The notes under the pieces are model-generated. The model saw nothing but the letters and a program-made list of their open reading frames with translations, had not been told where the DNA came from and ran no database searches. A stretch of DNA of 41,063 nt from a virus. The DNA is taken from IMG/VR virus record IMGVR_UViG_3300021197_001388, positions 1-41,063 of that record; one strand, 5' to 3'. This document shows, in pieces, positions 1-8,157 of this stretch. Numbering within the stretch: position 1 is the first letter of the stretch; each line of letters opens with the position of its first letter. Position numbers and translations under genes: made by a program.

Positions 1-2
1 AG

Positions 3-1247
3 AAAGATGCCATGATGCGTACTGCTGATATGATGAAGAAGGGTCAGATTAAAGATCTCAATATGTTCATGAAAGCTATGGACAAATCAACACACAAAGC
101 AGTAATGCCTTTCTTCGATAAGAAGCATGATAAAGCTCTGCATGAAGACATTGAGGATCTCAATGAAGCTAATCCTACTGGTTTAAAAATCTATCATAAA
201 GACAATCGAGGCAAAACTGGTAGTGCAATTGTCTTCACAGCTCAAGATGCACAACGTCGACACAACGAGTTGAAGAAAGCTGGACACAAGGCAACACATC
301 ATGCATTGATGTACGGCACAAAGGAAGGCCCCAAGAAGCCTATAAAAGAAGAGCTTGATCTCAGCTTTCTTGAAGAAAAGAAATTGACTCCGGCAGAACT
401 TAAGAAGCGTGAAGATGTTGCAAAAGCAATAGAGCGAGATGATCCTGACATGCCAATGGATAAGAAGATGGCTATTGCGACAGCCACAGCTAAGAAAGTA
501 GCTGAAGAAACAGAAGAAACTAATGAAGCTGTTGGCACTGCAGCCAAGTATGCTGGTCGATCTGGTTTCATGGGAGGTAAGTTTCAATCTCACGATCGCG
601 CAATGGAATTACCTCGTCAAAAACTTGACCAGTATCGAGCTAAACAACAAGGTAAAAAAGACGCTGCTCACAAGGCACAAGATCCTAGTATGGCAAAAAG
701 AGGTTATGCTCAGAATGTAGTGGATCGTAATAAAGCACAGAAAAAAGCTGCTAACAAAGGCCTTGGGCATCAGAGTATCTCATATCAGCAAGGTAACAGT
801 ATAAGACGTGGTAAGCTGCCTGAAGCAAATGATGTAAACGAAGTTCGAGGCGGTGCTGATGAGCCAGATAAGCATATTGTAATGCAACTAAGAAAGGCTC
901 AGGACGTCGACGGTAATCATCCTGTAACCTTTAGAGGTGGTAAGCAGGCCAAGGTAGCTAAGAAGCATATTGACAAGATTCTGAAGATTCATGATCATCC
1001 TTCAATGAAACCTGATCACAAGAGAAAGATCAGAGTAGCTATCAGCAAGTCGCCTAAACATCTCGCTACTTTCGCTGACAGACTAAAAGAAGATTTCACC
1101 CTTGATGAAGCCACACAGCTGATTGAAATGAATATTGATACTGATGTCCGTACTCCACGAGCAGACTATAAGCTCGGTAAAGTACGACTGCCTGATGGTA
1201 GAACAGTATACCGAAAAGTCAAGAGAGAAATCAAAGTAGAAAAGTAA
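3..1247 (+). CDS. virion-associated protein, 5' partial
   Basis: The reading frame is open from base 3 with no stop upstream, so the gene probably begins before the window; the first in-frame ATG is at 12. The product is lysine-rich and charged. Near residues 125-170 it has a segment (LTPAELKKRE ... MPMDKKMAIATATAKK) that I recognise as recurrent in virion-associated proteins of T4-like marine phages. The C-terminal part carries a KPDHKRKIRVAISKSPKH segment and ends in a basic tail. It is the first of a row of likely structural genes and ends 46 bases before the next one. The exact role (core, neck or internal protein) is not visible. Family membership is recalled, not searched. Confidence 0.75.
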   Translation, partial: KDAMMRTADMMKKGQIKDLNMFMKAMDKSTHKAVMPFFDKKHDKALHEDIEDLNEANPTGLKIYHKDNRGKTGSAIVFTAQDAQRRHNELKKAGHKATHHALMYGTKEGPKKPIKEELDLSFLEEKKLTPAELKKREDVAKAIERDDPDMPMDKKMAIATATAKKVAEETEETNEAVGTAAKYAGRSGFMGGKFQSHDRAMELPRQKLDQYRAKQQGKKDAAHKAQDPSMAKRGYAQNVVDRNKAQKKAANKGLGHQSISYQQGNSIRRGKLPEANDVNEVRGGADEPDKHIVMQLRKAQDVDGNHPVTFRGGKQAKVAKKHIDKILKIHDHPSMKPDHKRKIRVAISKSPKHLATFADRLKEDFTLDEATQLIEMNIDTDVRTPRADYKLGKVRLPDGRTVYRKVKREIKVEK

Positions 1248-1259
1248 GCTACGAAAACA

Positions 1260-1267
1260 GATAAATA
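1260..1267 (+). promoter_or_regulatory. T4-type late promoter variant GATAAATA
   Basis: GATAAATA lies in the short gap between two genes, one base from the T4 late consensus TATAAATA, with the next ATG at 1294. The same variant recurs at 10632. A transcript would start near 1273 and drive the downstream virion genes. Similarity to the gp55-type late box is seen; activity is inferred. Confidence 0.45.
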
Positions 1268-1293
1268 GAATATAAAACTCAAAGGAGAGAACA

Positions 1294-2295
1294 ATGTTCA
1301 CAAAGAATGGTATCTCTGATAGCTTACTGGATGCTGTCAAAGACGTTACAAAAGAAAACAAAGAAGTACGTCAGTACCGTGCTTTTGGTCTAACCACAGA
1401 AAGCAAAAATGCACCGTCAAAAGAGAATGGTGGTATTGCTCATATGTGTGCTTCTCATGTTCAGCATGCAACGTATGGTGAAGGTGTTTGTGTTCCTGGC
1501 GAACACACGATTGTTGAAACAGCACCTGGTGAAGGATATGTGACGCACTACGATGTCGACTTCAGCGGTAACATTGTTGAAGATGTCCCCGTAGAAGATC
1601 TCAAAGTCATCAAGGAAGGCAGTCACATGCATTCTAATGTCAAGAAAGACAAGAAGAAGATGATTGCTGGCCAGAAGATGGATGAGAAGATGTCTTCAAA
1701 AGAGAAAATGAAGCGTGGTCTCTACAATGGTAAAATGGATCCAGTCGGTAAGGCGGATGCAGATATCGACAATGATGGCGATGTAGATGACTCAGATGAT
1801 TATCTGAAGAATCGTCGTAAGGCTATCAAGAAGTCAATGGGTAAAGAAAAAGTTGAAATTAACCCAGAAGTTAAAGAAGAATATACAAATACTCACTTTC
1901 TGGGTGGAAATAAAGTTGTCAAAGTTAAAAGCACAGGTGCAACAGGAGAAGTTGTAGGGAGACATCGACAGGATGATGGAGATATTCATTTTACTGTACG
2001 CCACGATGGAGGTAAGACATCTAAGCATCCTGGAAGCAATCTTAAAGTGCATAAAGAAGAAACAAAGGTTGATTCTGGGTTAGAAAACCCGCATAATTGT
2101 GCTACGCATGTTTATAGTGAGTCGTGGGGCGATGGTAGAACTGTTCCAACTATGCACGCTGATCCAGATGAAATGGGCAATGTAGCATGGTATGATGTTA
2201 TGTTTGAGCATGGTGTCGAGAAGGGCGTACCTATCGAAGAACTTAAAGTTTTAAAATCAAGCCATCACGGTCATAAGAAAAGAGGATCAAAATAA
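1294..2295 (+). CDS. virion protein with duplicated SH3-like unit and Ca-loop
   Basis: A 333-residue protein with an internal repeat. Residues about 47-113 and 268-333 share the pattern of a Cys-x-(T/S)-H-V start, a YDVxF core, a VPxE(D/E)LKV ending and a His-rich tail. Between them, residues 157-168 form an acidic dockerin/EF-hand-like loop (D at 157, 159, 161, 163 and 168) followed by YLKNRRKAIKKS, a combination I recall from virion proteins of T4-like marine phages. A third small domain (about 205-255) has the pattern of a short beta-barrel. The start has an upstream AGGAGAG Shine-Dalgarno. The next gene begins inside the stop codon (TAATG). Probably a minor structural or core protein; calcium binding is inferred. 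Confidence 0.75.
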   Translation: MFTKNGISDSLLDAVKDVTKENKEVRQYRAFGLTTESKNAPSKENGGIAHMCASHVQHATYGEGVCVPGEHTIVETAPGEGYVTHYDVDFSGNIVEDVPVEDLKVIKEGSHMHSNVKKDKKKMIAGQKMDEKMSSKEKMKRGLYNGKMDPVGKADADIDNDGDVDDSDDYLKNRRKAIKKSMGKEKVEINPEVKEEYTNTHFLGGNKVVKVKSTGATGEVVGRHRQDDGDIHFTVRHDGGKTSKHPGSNLKVHKEETKVDSGLENPHNCATHVYSESWGDGRTVPTMHADPDEMGNVAWYDVMFEHGVEKGVPIEELKVLKSSHHGHKKRGSK

Positions 2296-2765
2296 TGTCT
2301 GCATGGGGAAATAAAGACGATGTTGCATCACCTGGCACAGTTGCTGTCAGTGGTACAACACTTACAGGTACTGGTACCTTCTTTGCAAATAACTATACAT
2401 CGGGTATGGTTGTCGATGTTGCAACTTTAGGAACTGGTGTAATTAATGTAATTGCAAGCGAAACTTCAATGACAATTACTTCAGCTGTTGAAATGAGTGA
2501 CGGTTCTGGTAAACAGTATACGGTTAGTGAGAAGCCTGGCTACGTTGTTGATTCTGATACCAACACACTTGGTACTGAAGTTTTCGGTGTGTCAGTAGCT
2601 GAGCAAGGTGTTACAACAGCAAACACTCATCACGCTGGTTGGGTAAAGATTGGCGATCGCTACACTGACGCGAATGGCGTTGTTCGTCAGAAGAGTGAAG
2701 TTCTTGTAGCTATGTCTACAATTACAGGCGATGCTGATGACGATGGCCAGTTGCCTGATTCATAA
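2295..2765 (+). CDS. putative virion structural protein
   Basis: A 156-residue Gly/Thr/Ser/Val-rich protein with the alternating beta pattern of phage head decoration or tail-associated proteins. It begins MSAWGNKDDVASPGTV, an opening I associate with small structural proteins of marine T4-like phages, and ends in an acidic D-x-D-D-D-G tail. Translation is coupled to the gene before it through a TAATG overlap. There are no cysteines and no signal peptide. Which virion component it is cannot be told from the sequence. Confidence 0.7.
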   Translation: MSAWGNKDDVASPGTVAVSGTTLTGTGTFFANNYTSGMVVDVATLGTGVINVIASETSMTITSAVEMSDGSGKQYTVSEKPGYVVDSDTNTLGTEVFGVSVAEQGVTTANTHHAGWVKIGDRYTDANGVVRQKSEVLVAMSTITGDADDDGQLPDS

Positions 2766-2782
2766 ACAATAGGATTTGAATA

Positions 2783-3163
2783 ATGGCTGACAGAAAGATA
2801 ACAGAGCTAGCTGCTCTTACAGCACCGAACCAGAAGGATCTTCTATACACAGTAGATGATCCTACTGGCACTCCGGTATCTAAAAAAGTTAGTTTGTATG
2901 ATTTATTTGGATCTGTTCCAGCCAATACATCTATCGCTGGGACACTGGCAGCGTCTGGTAACACTACAATTAGTGGAGCCAAGACTGTACTAAGTTCAGG
3001 TCAGATAACACTTTCAGCTACGACTAGCGTGGGAAGCAATAATGCTACCACAGTAGTTGGTCGAGCTGATGCCCAAGGAACTTTGTTTTGGGACGAGAAT
3101 TATCTGTATGTCGCAACTTCAAACACACAGGTTAAAAGGGTAGCTCTTTCAGTATTTTCTTAA
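2783..3163 (+). CDS. tail-fibre-like N-terminal structural protein
   Basis: A 126-residue protein opening with ADRKITELAALTAP and a VDDPTGTPVSKKV segment. This opening is common at the N terminus of tail-fibre or structural proteins of marine phages; here it is followed only by a Thr/Ser/Gly-rich beta segment and a short WDENYLYVAT module, so the protein is short and may be an adaptor or spike rather than a full fibre. It sits 17 bases after the preceding structural gene. No receptor-binding domain can be recognised. Confidence 0.7.
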   Translation: MADRKITELAALTAPNQKDLLYTVDDPTGTPVSKKVSLYDLFGSVPANTSIAGTLAASGNTTISGAKTVLSSGQITLSATTSVGSNNATTVVGRADAQGTLFWDENYLYVATSNTQVKRVALSVFS

Positions 3164-3187
3164 TAATTTTTCGTGAGTTGTAATTTA

Positions 3188-3574
3188 ATGTTTGATAATT
3201 TGACAGAGAAGAATTTTCTTCTCTTTGCTGCAAAGTACTATGAAGACCCTAACTGTGTAGATGTACTCGAGTTCCAGCAAGATCTGGATAGAATTAAGTA
3301 TATTAAGAGGCTTCTAAAAAGATATCAAGAAAGTGGTGAGTTAAAAGAAAGACTTATACTAAACCACTTAGTTGTATTGTATAATGTGTTTGAGCACAAA
3401 GCACTTACACGTATGCTAGCTCTAAAGCTCAACGACTACTTGCATCTTTTGAAGCCATTCTTACAGTATATGGAATATTGGCCACGAACTATAGACGGTA
3501 TCAATGAAGCGAATGTAGATTGTTTAGGAGTGCCAACTGACATATATATTCTGGGAGTACTAAAGGATCTATAA
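3188..3574 (+). CDS. conserved T4-like phage protein, unknown function
   Basis: A helical protein of about 128 residues with a central LKERLILNHLVVLYNVF motif. I recognise this pattern from hypothetical proteins of T4-like marine phages that sit beside structural genes. The start is uncertain: an in-frame GTG at 3173 would add five residues, but the ATG at 3188 gives an N terminus (MFDNLTEKNF) closer to what I remember of the family. It ends in a TAATG overlap with the next gene. The neighbourhood suggests a virion assembly role, which is inference. Confidence 0.75.
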   Translation: MFDNLTEKNFLLFAAKYYEDPNCVDVLEFQQDLDRIKYIKRLLKRYQESGELKERLILNHLVVLYNVFEHKALTRMLALKLNDYLHLLKPFLQYMEYWPRTIDGINEANVDCLGVPTDIYILGVLKDL

Positions 3575-4134
3575 TGGCATCGCAAACAGTAGACTTATTT
3601 GTACTATATCAAATAATTAAAAGACTGACCACACCTTTTGAAGAAAGTGAGGCCTTTAAGTTAGGGCTCATCGATAAGAAAGGTAAACGTCTCAAGAAAG
3701 CCTCCACTCCTGAAGAAAAGAAAGCGATGACGTATTTCGATCGCTTCATCTTCAATCTAAAGAGAGTAATGTCTAAAGCTGGTCTTAATACTAAGGCTGG
3801 AAGCTATGCAGCTGCCCTCTTCCTTTTGAAAGAATCGCAGACAGAAGAAGAACTGACTGACCAAGAAATACTCGAAGGTCTACTCATTGAATTCAACTAT
3901 CTCTGTGAAAATTCAAACAAAACGTATAAAGAACTTTTTACAGAGACATACAAAGAACTCTACAAAGAAGATGCTCCGGCTATGTCAACAGGAGCAGCCG
4001 TTGCAGGTACGGGAGATGATCCCGTACACTGGAAACAGAAGGGAAGACCTCGATCTAGAGGTAAACCAATTGATGCTTTAGCGTATATTAAGAGAATGGC
4101 TAGACAGCGTTCAGCTAACACGGCGATCAAGTAA
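3574..4134 (+). CDS. conserved T4-like phage protein, virion-region
   Basis: A 186-residue charged protein. Residues 5-60 carry the pattern (I-x-R-L-T-x-PFEESEAFKLGLIDKKGK), followed by a YFDRFIFNLKR helix; I recall both from conserved hypotheticals of marine myoviruses. The C terminus is rich in Gly, Ala and Arg and ends with a basic IKRMARQ helix. It is coupled by TAATG overlaps to the genes on both sides, which look structural. No catalytic motif is visible. Confidence 0.72.
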   Translation: MASQTVDLFVLYQIIKRLTTPFEESEAFKLGLIDKKGKRLKKASTPEEKKAMTYFDRFIFNLKRVMSKAGLNTKAGSYAAALFLLKESQTEEELTDQEILEGLLIEFNYLCENSNKTYKELFTETYKELYKEDAPAMSTGAAVAGTGDDPVHWKQKGRPRSRGKPIDALAYIKRMARQRSANTAIK

Positions 4135-4865
4135 TGGCATACCTCAAGCATATTGAATATAGCGAAGGCGTTAATATCTCTCGCGGTCTTGTGAGAGGCG
4201 CGATAGCGATAAACAAATTTGGTTATAACCCTAGTGTTCCAAATAATGGACATGAAACTATTTGGGATGGTTCGAATGTTTACACATACGCGTCAACTCC
4301 AGGTACCGCAGCTGTCACATCCGATGATTCAAATGACAATGGCGGTACAGTTGAGATCGAAGGCCTTGATGCTAACTACAATCTAGTTTCAGAAACATTG
4401 ACTATTGGTGGTTCAGCAGGCTCTGTTGTATTCAGAAGAGTCTTTAGAGCAATATTACGTACAGCAAATACAGGCACTACTAATCAAGGTAGTGTAACTG
4501 TGACTGTTGATTCAACAGCTGTAGCTATAATTAGCGAAGAGCGGGGCCAGACATTGATGGCTATGTATACGATACCTGTTGGTTATACAGGTTATATACT
4601 TCAAGTTGATATGGGAAGTAAAAAAGACACAGAGCACGAAGTTGCTTTAGTTATTAGAAACGGAATAGCGAACGCCCCCTGGCAAACAAAATCATTCGTT
4701 ACAACAAGAGGCGGGTTCTCAGAAAAAGATTTTAAACTACCAATAGCAATTCCAGAAAAATATGATATAGAAGTGAGAGCAAGAGCAAGCGCAACTAGCG
4801 CTGTATCAGCCGGATTTGAATTATTGCTCATTGATGAAAATTTTGTAGAAAGTAGAAGATCATAG
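4134..4865 (+). CDS. putative virion structural protein (beta-rich)
   Basis: A 243-residue beta-rich protein that starts MAYLKHIEYSEGVNISRG and has a long Thr/Ser/Gly/Val stretch followed by a C-terminal sandwich-like region. The lack of a signal peptide and the position between structural genes and the endolysin point to a virion protein, perhaps tail or baseplate associated. It starts within the previous stop codon (TAATG) and ends 7 bases before the lysozyme gene. Its exact role is unknown. Confidence 0.65.
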   Translation: MAYLKHIEYSEGVNISRGLVRGAIAINKFGYNPSVPNNGHETIWDGSNVYTYASTPGTAAVTSDDSNDNGGTVEIEGLDANYNLVSETLTIGGSAGSVVFRRVFRAILRTANTGTTNQGSVTVTVDSTAVAIISEERGQTLMAMYTIPVGYTGYILQVDMGSKKDTEHEVALVIRNGIANAPWQTKSFVTTRGGFSEKDFKLPIAIPEKYDIEVRARASATSAVSAGFELLLIDENFVESRRS

Positions 4866-4872
4866 GTGATTT

Positions 4873-5331
4873 ATGAATAGAGATGCGGTATACAAACAAT
4901 TGAAAATCGACGAAGGTGTTAAGTATGAGATCTATAAAGACCATCTCGGCTACCCCACATTTGGAGTCGGTCACCTCATCACAGAAGACGACCCTGAATA
5001 CAGAGAGCCAATTGGAGCCCCCATTACCGAAGACAGAGTACGAAGCTGTTTCGATAAAGATCTTGACACAGCAGTCAGCGAGTGTGAAGTACTATACGGA
5101 GAAAGGGATTTTAGTAGATTACCAGATGAAGTCCAGCAGATCTTGGTTAATATGATGTTCAACATGGGGCGTCCTCGTCTTTCTGGTTTCAAGAAGTTTA
5201 ATGCTGCAATCGAGAATTTCGACTGGACAACCGCAGCTATAGAAGGAAGAGATAGCCGCTGGCACAGACAAGTAGGTGACAGAGCTGAGCGATTAATGGT
5301 AAGATTGGAAGTCCTAGCCTCAGGAGCATAA
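4873..5331 (+). CDS. e: T4-type lysozyme (endolysin, GH24)
   Basis: A 152-residue protein aligned by eye over nearly its full length with T4 lysozyme (164 residues). It cleaves the N-acetylmuramic acid-N-acetylglucosamine bonds of peptidoglycan at the end of infection. The catalytic Glu14 (IDEG), Asp23 (YKDHLGYP) and Thr29 in the TFGVGHL segment correspond to T4 E11, D20 and T26. The C-terminal NMMFNMGRPRLSGF and SRWHRQVGDRAERL motifs are also typical. There is no signal peptide, so release would need a holin. It opens the lysis region and is followed two bases later by a lipase gene. A baseplate gp5-type role is unlikely because it stands alone. Confidence 0.93.
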   Translation: MNRDAVYKQLKIDEGVKYEIYKDHLGYPTFGVGHLITEDDPEYREPIGAPITEDRVRSCFDKDLDTAVSECEVLYGERDFSRLPDEVQQILVNMMFNMGRPRLSGFKKFNAAIENFDWTTAAIEGRDSRWHRQVGDRAERLMVRLEVLASGA

Positions 5332-5332
5332 C

Positions 5333-6052
5333 ATGGCAATATCAACAGAATTTTATCACCATGCCCTGATCTCAAGACTCGTCTACAAAGACGAAGATAT
5401 GAGTGTAAGAAATGAATTCAGAGAAATGGGCTACAAAGGAATAAAATTCTTTGATAAAAAAGGCGCACAAGCGTATGTACTTAATAACGATGATCGAATC
5501 ACCGTTGCCTTTAGAGGTACAGAACCTTCAGAAATGAGTGATGTTCTAGCAGATTTAGAATTCATACGCAGGAGGGGATTCCATCAAGGTTTCTTAGAAG
5601 AGTACGAAAAACTCGAAAACAAAATTACTGCTGAAGTTGCTAAACAGCAACAAATGAAAAGACGACCTGTATACATAACAGGTCACAGTCTTGGTGCTGC
5701 AATTGCTTGCATATTTGCCTATTACTACCCATCAGCAGTTGCATTGTATACATACGGGTGTCCACGTAATATGTCGTGGTCGATATCTAAAAATCTCAGA
5801 GTGCCCCATTACCGTTGCGTGAATAACAATGACATTGTTCCTAAAGTACCACCTGTAATCTTTGGATTTAAACATACAGGTCGGTTGAAATATATCAACT
5901 ATTATGGTAACATAAGAAAGATGACACCATGGCAGAGATTTAAAGATTCGTGGCGTGGTCGAATGCGTGCATTGAAAAAGGGGCAGCCCTTTGATGGAGT
6001 GTATGATCATAGTATGGATGAATATTGTAGATTTTTAGAGGATAATGAATAA
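5333..6052 (+). CDS. class 3 lipase-like alpha/beta hydrolase
   Basis: A 239-residue protein of the lipase class 3 fold. The nucleophile elbow GHSLG is at residues 117-121 (Ser119), preceded by a VAFRGTEP strand-turn at 58-65 typical of the family. Asp167 (NNNDIVP) and His226 (YDHSMDEY) complete a plausible Ser-Asp-His triad. It should hydrolyse acyl esters, perhaps membrane phospholipids. It has no secretion signal. Its start lies two bases after the lysozyme stop, so it may help lysis by attacking the membrane; that role is inferred from position. The next gene overlaps its stop (TAATG). Confidence 0.88.
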   Translation: MAISTEFYHHALISRLVYKDEDMSVRNEFREMGYKGIKFFDKKGAQAYVLNNDDRITVAFRGTEPSEMSDVLADLEFIRRRGFHQGFLEEYEKLENKITAEVAKQQQMKRRPVYITGHSLGAAIACIFAYYYPSAVALYTYGCPRNMSWSISKNLRVPHYRCVNNNDIVPKVPPVIFGFKHTGRLKYINYYGNIRKMTPWQRFKDSWRGRMRALKKGQPFDGVYDHSMDEYCRFLEDNE

Positions 6053-6249
6053 TGCGTGAAGAACTTCTTAAAGCAAGTGAACAACATTTCAAAGCTCTGG
6101 TAGAAAAGCATCGTATGAATGTTGAAGTGTATTTGACTAATCCAGCTGGTATTGGCGAGCACTCCGACATCATGGAAGCTATTGAAACCGAACTGGCTCA
6201 AATGGCTGAATATGATGATAAACTAGAAATGTTGAAGAAGCATTTCTAA
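6052..6249 (+). CDS. small conserved phage protein (EHSDIMEAI motif)
   Basis: A 65-residue protein with a NPAGIGEHSDIMEAIETEL core. I recognise it as a short protein widespread in marine T4-like phages and of unknown function. It is predicted to be fully helical and acidic. Both ends are coupled to neighbours by TAATG overlaps. Its place between lipase and a membrane protein puts it in the late lysis/structural region. Confidence 0.8.
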   Translation: MREELLKASEQHFKALVEKHRMNVEVYLTNPAGIGEHSDIMEAIETELAQMAEYDDKLEMLKKHF

Positions 6250-6512
6250 TGCCCTGGCTTGTCGTCCTAACACTTAAATCGATACTGGGTTCAATTATTG
6301 GATCCAGTTTTTACGCTTGGTTTAAAAATACGAAAGTAGGTGTTTGGTTTCAAGTTAAAGTCGACAACGCTATGAGTTATCTTGCTGAGAAGTATGATAT
6401 CAAAATAGCAGAAAGAGAAGATAAATGGTTACAGCAGTATCCTAGGTTGGCACAAAGGATTGTAAACCTTGAAAACGAAATAAAAGATCTCAAAAGAGAT
6501 CTAAAAACGTAA
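6249..6512 (+). CDS. small membrane-anchored coiled-coil protein
   Basis: An 87-residue protein with an N-terminal hydrophobic segment (about residues 2-24, LVVLTLKSILGSIIGSSFYAW) and a charged helical C terminus ending in a short coiled coil. I recall the same architecture from marine T4-like phages without a known function. The topology would suit a lysis accessory protein, but no holin family can be recognised. A late promoter box lies 9 bases after its stop. Confidence 0.75.
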   Translation: MPWLVVLTLKSILGSIIGSSFYAWFKNTKVGVWFQVKVDNAMSYLAEKYDIKIAEREDKWLQQYPRLAQRIVNLENEIKDLKRDLKT

Positions 6513-6520
6513 AAAAGACG

Positions 6521-6528
6521 TATAAATA
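6521..6528 (+). promoter_or_regulatory. T4-type late promoter TATAAATA
   Basis: A perfect TATAAATA in the 46-base gap between two genes. The transcript would start near 6534, leaving a leader of about 25 bases to the ATG at 6559. In T4 this box is recognised by gp55 sigma with the gp45 clamp; that factor lies outside the window. Confidence 0.8.
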
Positions 6529-6558
6529 TTTTTCGTCAACATATAGGATGAATCCAAA

Positions 6559-6756
6559 ATGAAACCTTTTGCTTTACTTGCATGTTTAATGTTTGTAGGG
6601 TGTGCAGCCGATACCACAAAAATAGATTATAGCCTCGAATTTCGCCCCCCTTCTGATTTTGATTGGATGCCCAATCCTTTATTATGGGAAAGAAATGTTA
6701 GAAATTGTAGAAGCCTACCTCAATGCAATCCAGCTGACTTGTTTTATAGAACATAG
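6559..6756 (+). CDS. small predicted lipoprotein
   Basis: A 65-residue protein with a lipoprotein signal peptide: hydrophobic residues 4-14 followed by a FVGC lipobox with Cys15. The mature part of about 50 residues is rich in Trp, Pro and Asn and has two further cysteines (CRSLPQC), which could form a disulfide in the periplasm. It follows directly behind a perfect late promoter. It could be an outer-membrane lysis or exclusion factor, but no family is recognised. Confidence 0.7.
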   Translation: MKPFALLACLMFVGCAADTTKIDYSLEFRPPSDFDWMPNPLLWERNVRNCRSLPQCNPADLFYRT

Positions 6757-6788
6757 AGCTTGTCTTCATATCTCCATTTGCAGTATAG

Positions 6789-6796
6789 TATAAATA
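6789..6796 (+). promoter_or_regulatory. T4-type late promoter of the redox cassette
   Basis: A second perfect TATAAATA in the 84-base gap before the cytochrome c-copper monooxygenase gene. The predicted start is near 6802, with a leader of about 39 bases that carries a GTGGAGAA ribosome site before the ATG at 6841. It implies that the whole 6841-10527 cassette is transcribed late. Confidence 0.82.
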
Positions 6797-6840
6797 CTAA
6801 ACCAATAGCAGTATTTGTATAACGACAGTGGAGAAAAGCC

Positions 6841-8157
6841 ATGAAGAAGTTTTTATTCCTATTACTATTGCCAATCAGCGCAATAGCTCAAACATACACA
6901 GATGATGTTGCAGAAATTATAAACAACAACTGTGTAACTTGTCACCGTCCTGGTGGTGTAGGCCCAATGAGTTTTGAATCTTACGATCAGGTAAGACCAT
7001 GGGCACCACTAATCCAATTGAAAGTCGCTTCAAGAGAAATGCCTCCTTATGCTTATGATCAGCATATCGGTATTCAAGACCTGGAAGGCGACTGGCGTTT
7101 AAGCGATGAGCAGATTGATACAATCGTTGCATGGGTAAATCAAGGTTCTCCTTACGGCGACCAAGATATAGTACCTCAGTTGCCAGAGATTCCAGATCCT
7201 GATGACTGGAGATTCTCTGCTATGTTCGGTCAACCTGATATGATTGTTGCTTCACAAGCATACGACATTCCTGCAAACGGAAATGACTTGTGGAGTAAGG
7301 AATTTGTAAACCCACAGCTTACAGAAAACAAGTGCATCAAAGCAGTACAAGTTAAGCCACGAGGCGATGCAGCAGCAGTTGTACATCACGCCAATTCAGA
7401 TGTGTATATGTATGACGAAGAAGGCGAGCTTGTTCCTTATGGTCAGTTGACTGAGTATGCAATGGGCAAATGGGGTGAAGTAATGCCCGAAGGTGTTTGT
7501 CGTACAATGCCAGCAGGTTCACTAGTACGTTGGGACATTCATATGTTCCCAGGTGGTGTTGGTGCAACTGCTGAAGGTGGCATGATCAAAGACAACGTAG
7601 TAGAGATTGGTCTTTGGTTCCACGAAGACGGATTTGAAGAGCAAGAAGATATCTACAATCAAGACCTTCGCTTGTATCCTCTAAGAGAGGGTTACGAAAA
7701 TGGTCACTTAATTGTACCCCCACATGGTTATGCTATGACTCAAGGGTTCCATAGTTTTGACCATCCTGTACGAATCGATAGCTTTCAGCCTCACGGACAC
7801 CTTCGTATGAATGCTGCCAGTTTAGAGATTTTTGATCCTAAGACAGGTCGTACAACGTCAGTTAGCCAAATTTCTAAATGGAGCGCAACCTGGCATCACA
7901 GCCATATCTATGCTGAAGATGTTGCTCCATTACTAGCACCTGGCGAGGTTTTAGTACTGAAGCAGTGGTATGATAATACTGCTGATAATCCCAACAACCC
8001 TGATCCTGATATGTGGGTAGTAGGTGGTAGCCGTACTGGTGATGAAATGTCACACGCATGGATTGCTGTTACCCATTTAGACGATGAAGGTTATGAAACA
8101 TTATTGGCCGAACGTAGAGAAAGTGAGGCAAGGAGTTTAGCAGGAAGTGATGATTAG
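6841..8157 (+). CDS. secreted cytochrome c-PHM copper monooxygenase fusion
   Basis: A 438-residue protein with a Sec signal peptide (residues 1-16, cut after AIA). A cytochrome c-like domain at about 20-110 holds one heme-binding CVTCH (Cys31, Cys34, His35). A copper type II, ascorbate-dependent monooxygenase-like domain (PHM fold) follows at about 120-420. All copper ligands of that fold can be placed: His182-His183 and His234 for the first copper, His318-x-His320 and Met403 for the second. Such enzymes hydroxylate C-H bonds with O2; the substrate here is unknown and the attached heme may deliver electrons. The protein would act in the periplasm. It lies behind a perfect late promoter, overlaps the next gene, and begins a six-gene cassette not expected in a phage. 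Confidence 0.88.
   Translation: MKKFLFLLLLPISAIAQTYTDDVAEIINNNCVTCHRPGGVGPMSFESYDQVRPWAPLIQLKVASREMPPYAYDQHIGIQDLEGDWRLSDEQIDTIVAWVNQGSPYGDQDIVPQLPEIPDPDDWRFSAMFGQPDMIVASQAYDIPANGNDLWSKEFVNPQLTENKCIKAVQVKPRGDAAAVVHHANSDVYMYDEEGELVPYGQLTEYAMGKWGEVMPEGVCRTMPAGSLVRWDIHMFPGGVGATAEGGMIKDNVVEIGLWFHEDGFEEQEDIYNQDLRLYPLREGYENGHLIVPPHGYAMTQGFHSFDHPVRIDSFQPHGHLRMNAASLEIFDPKTGRTTSVSQISKWSATWHHSHIYAEDVAPLLAPGEVLVLKQWYDNTADNPNNPDPDMWVVGGSRTGDEMSHAWIAVTHLDDEGYETLLAERRESEARSLAGSDD

Noticed and set aside
183-593. Minus-strand ORF inside the first virion gene
   Set aside because: Low-complexity Phe/Ser/Cys-rich product, no ribosome site, and fully antisense to a strong plus-strand gene.
6787-6798. Short AGTAT/ATACT inverted repeat as a terminator
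   Set aside because: A five-base stem with no T-run; better explained by the late promoter box it contains.
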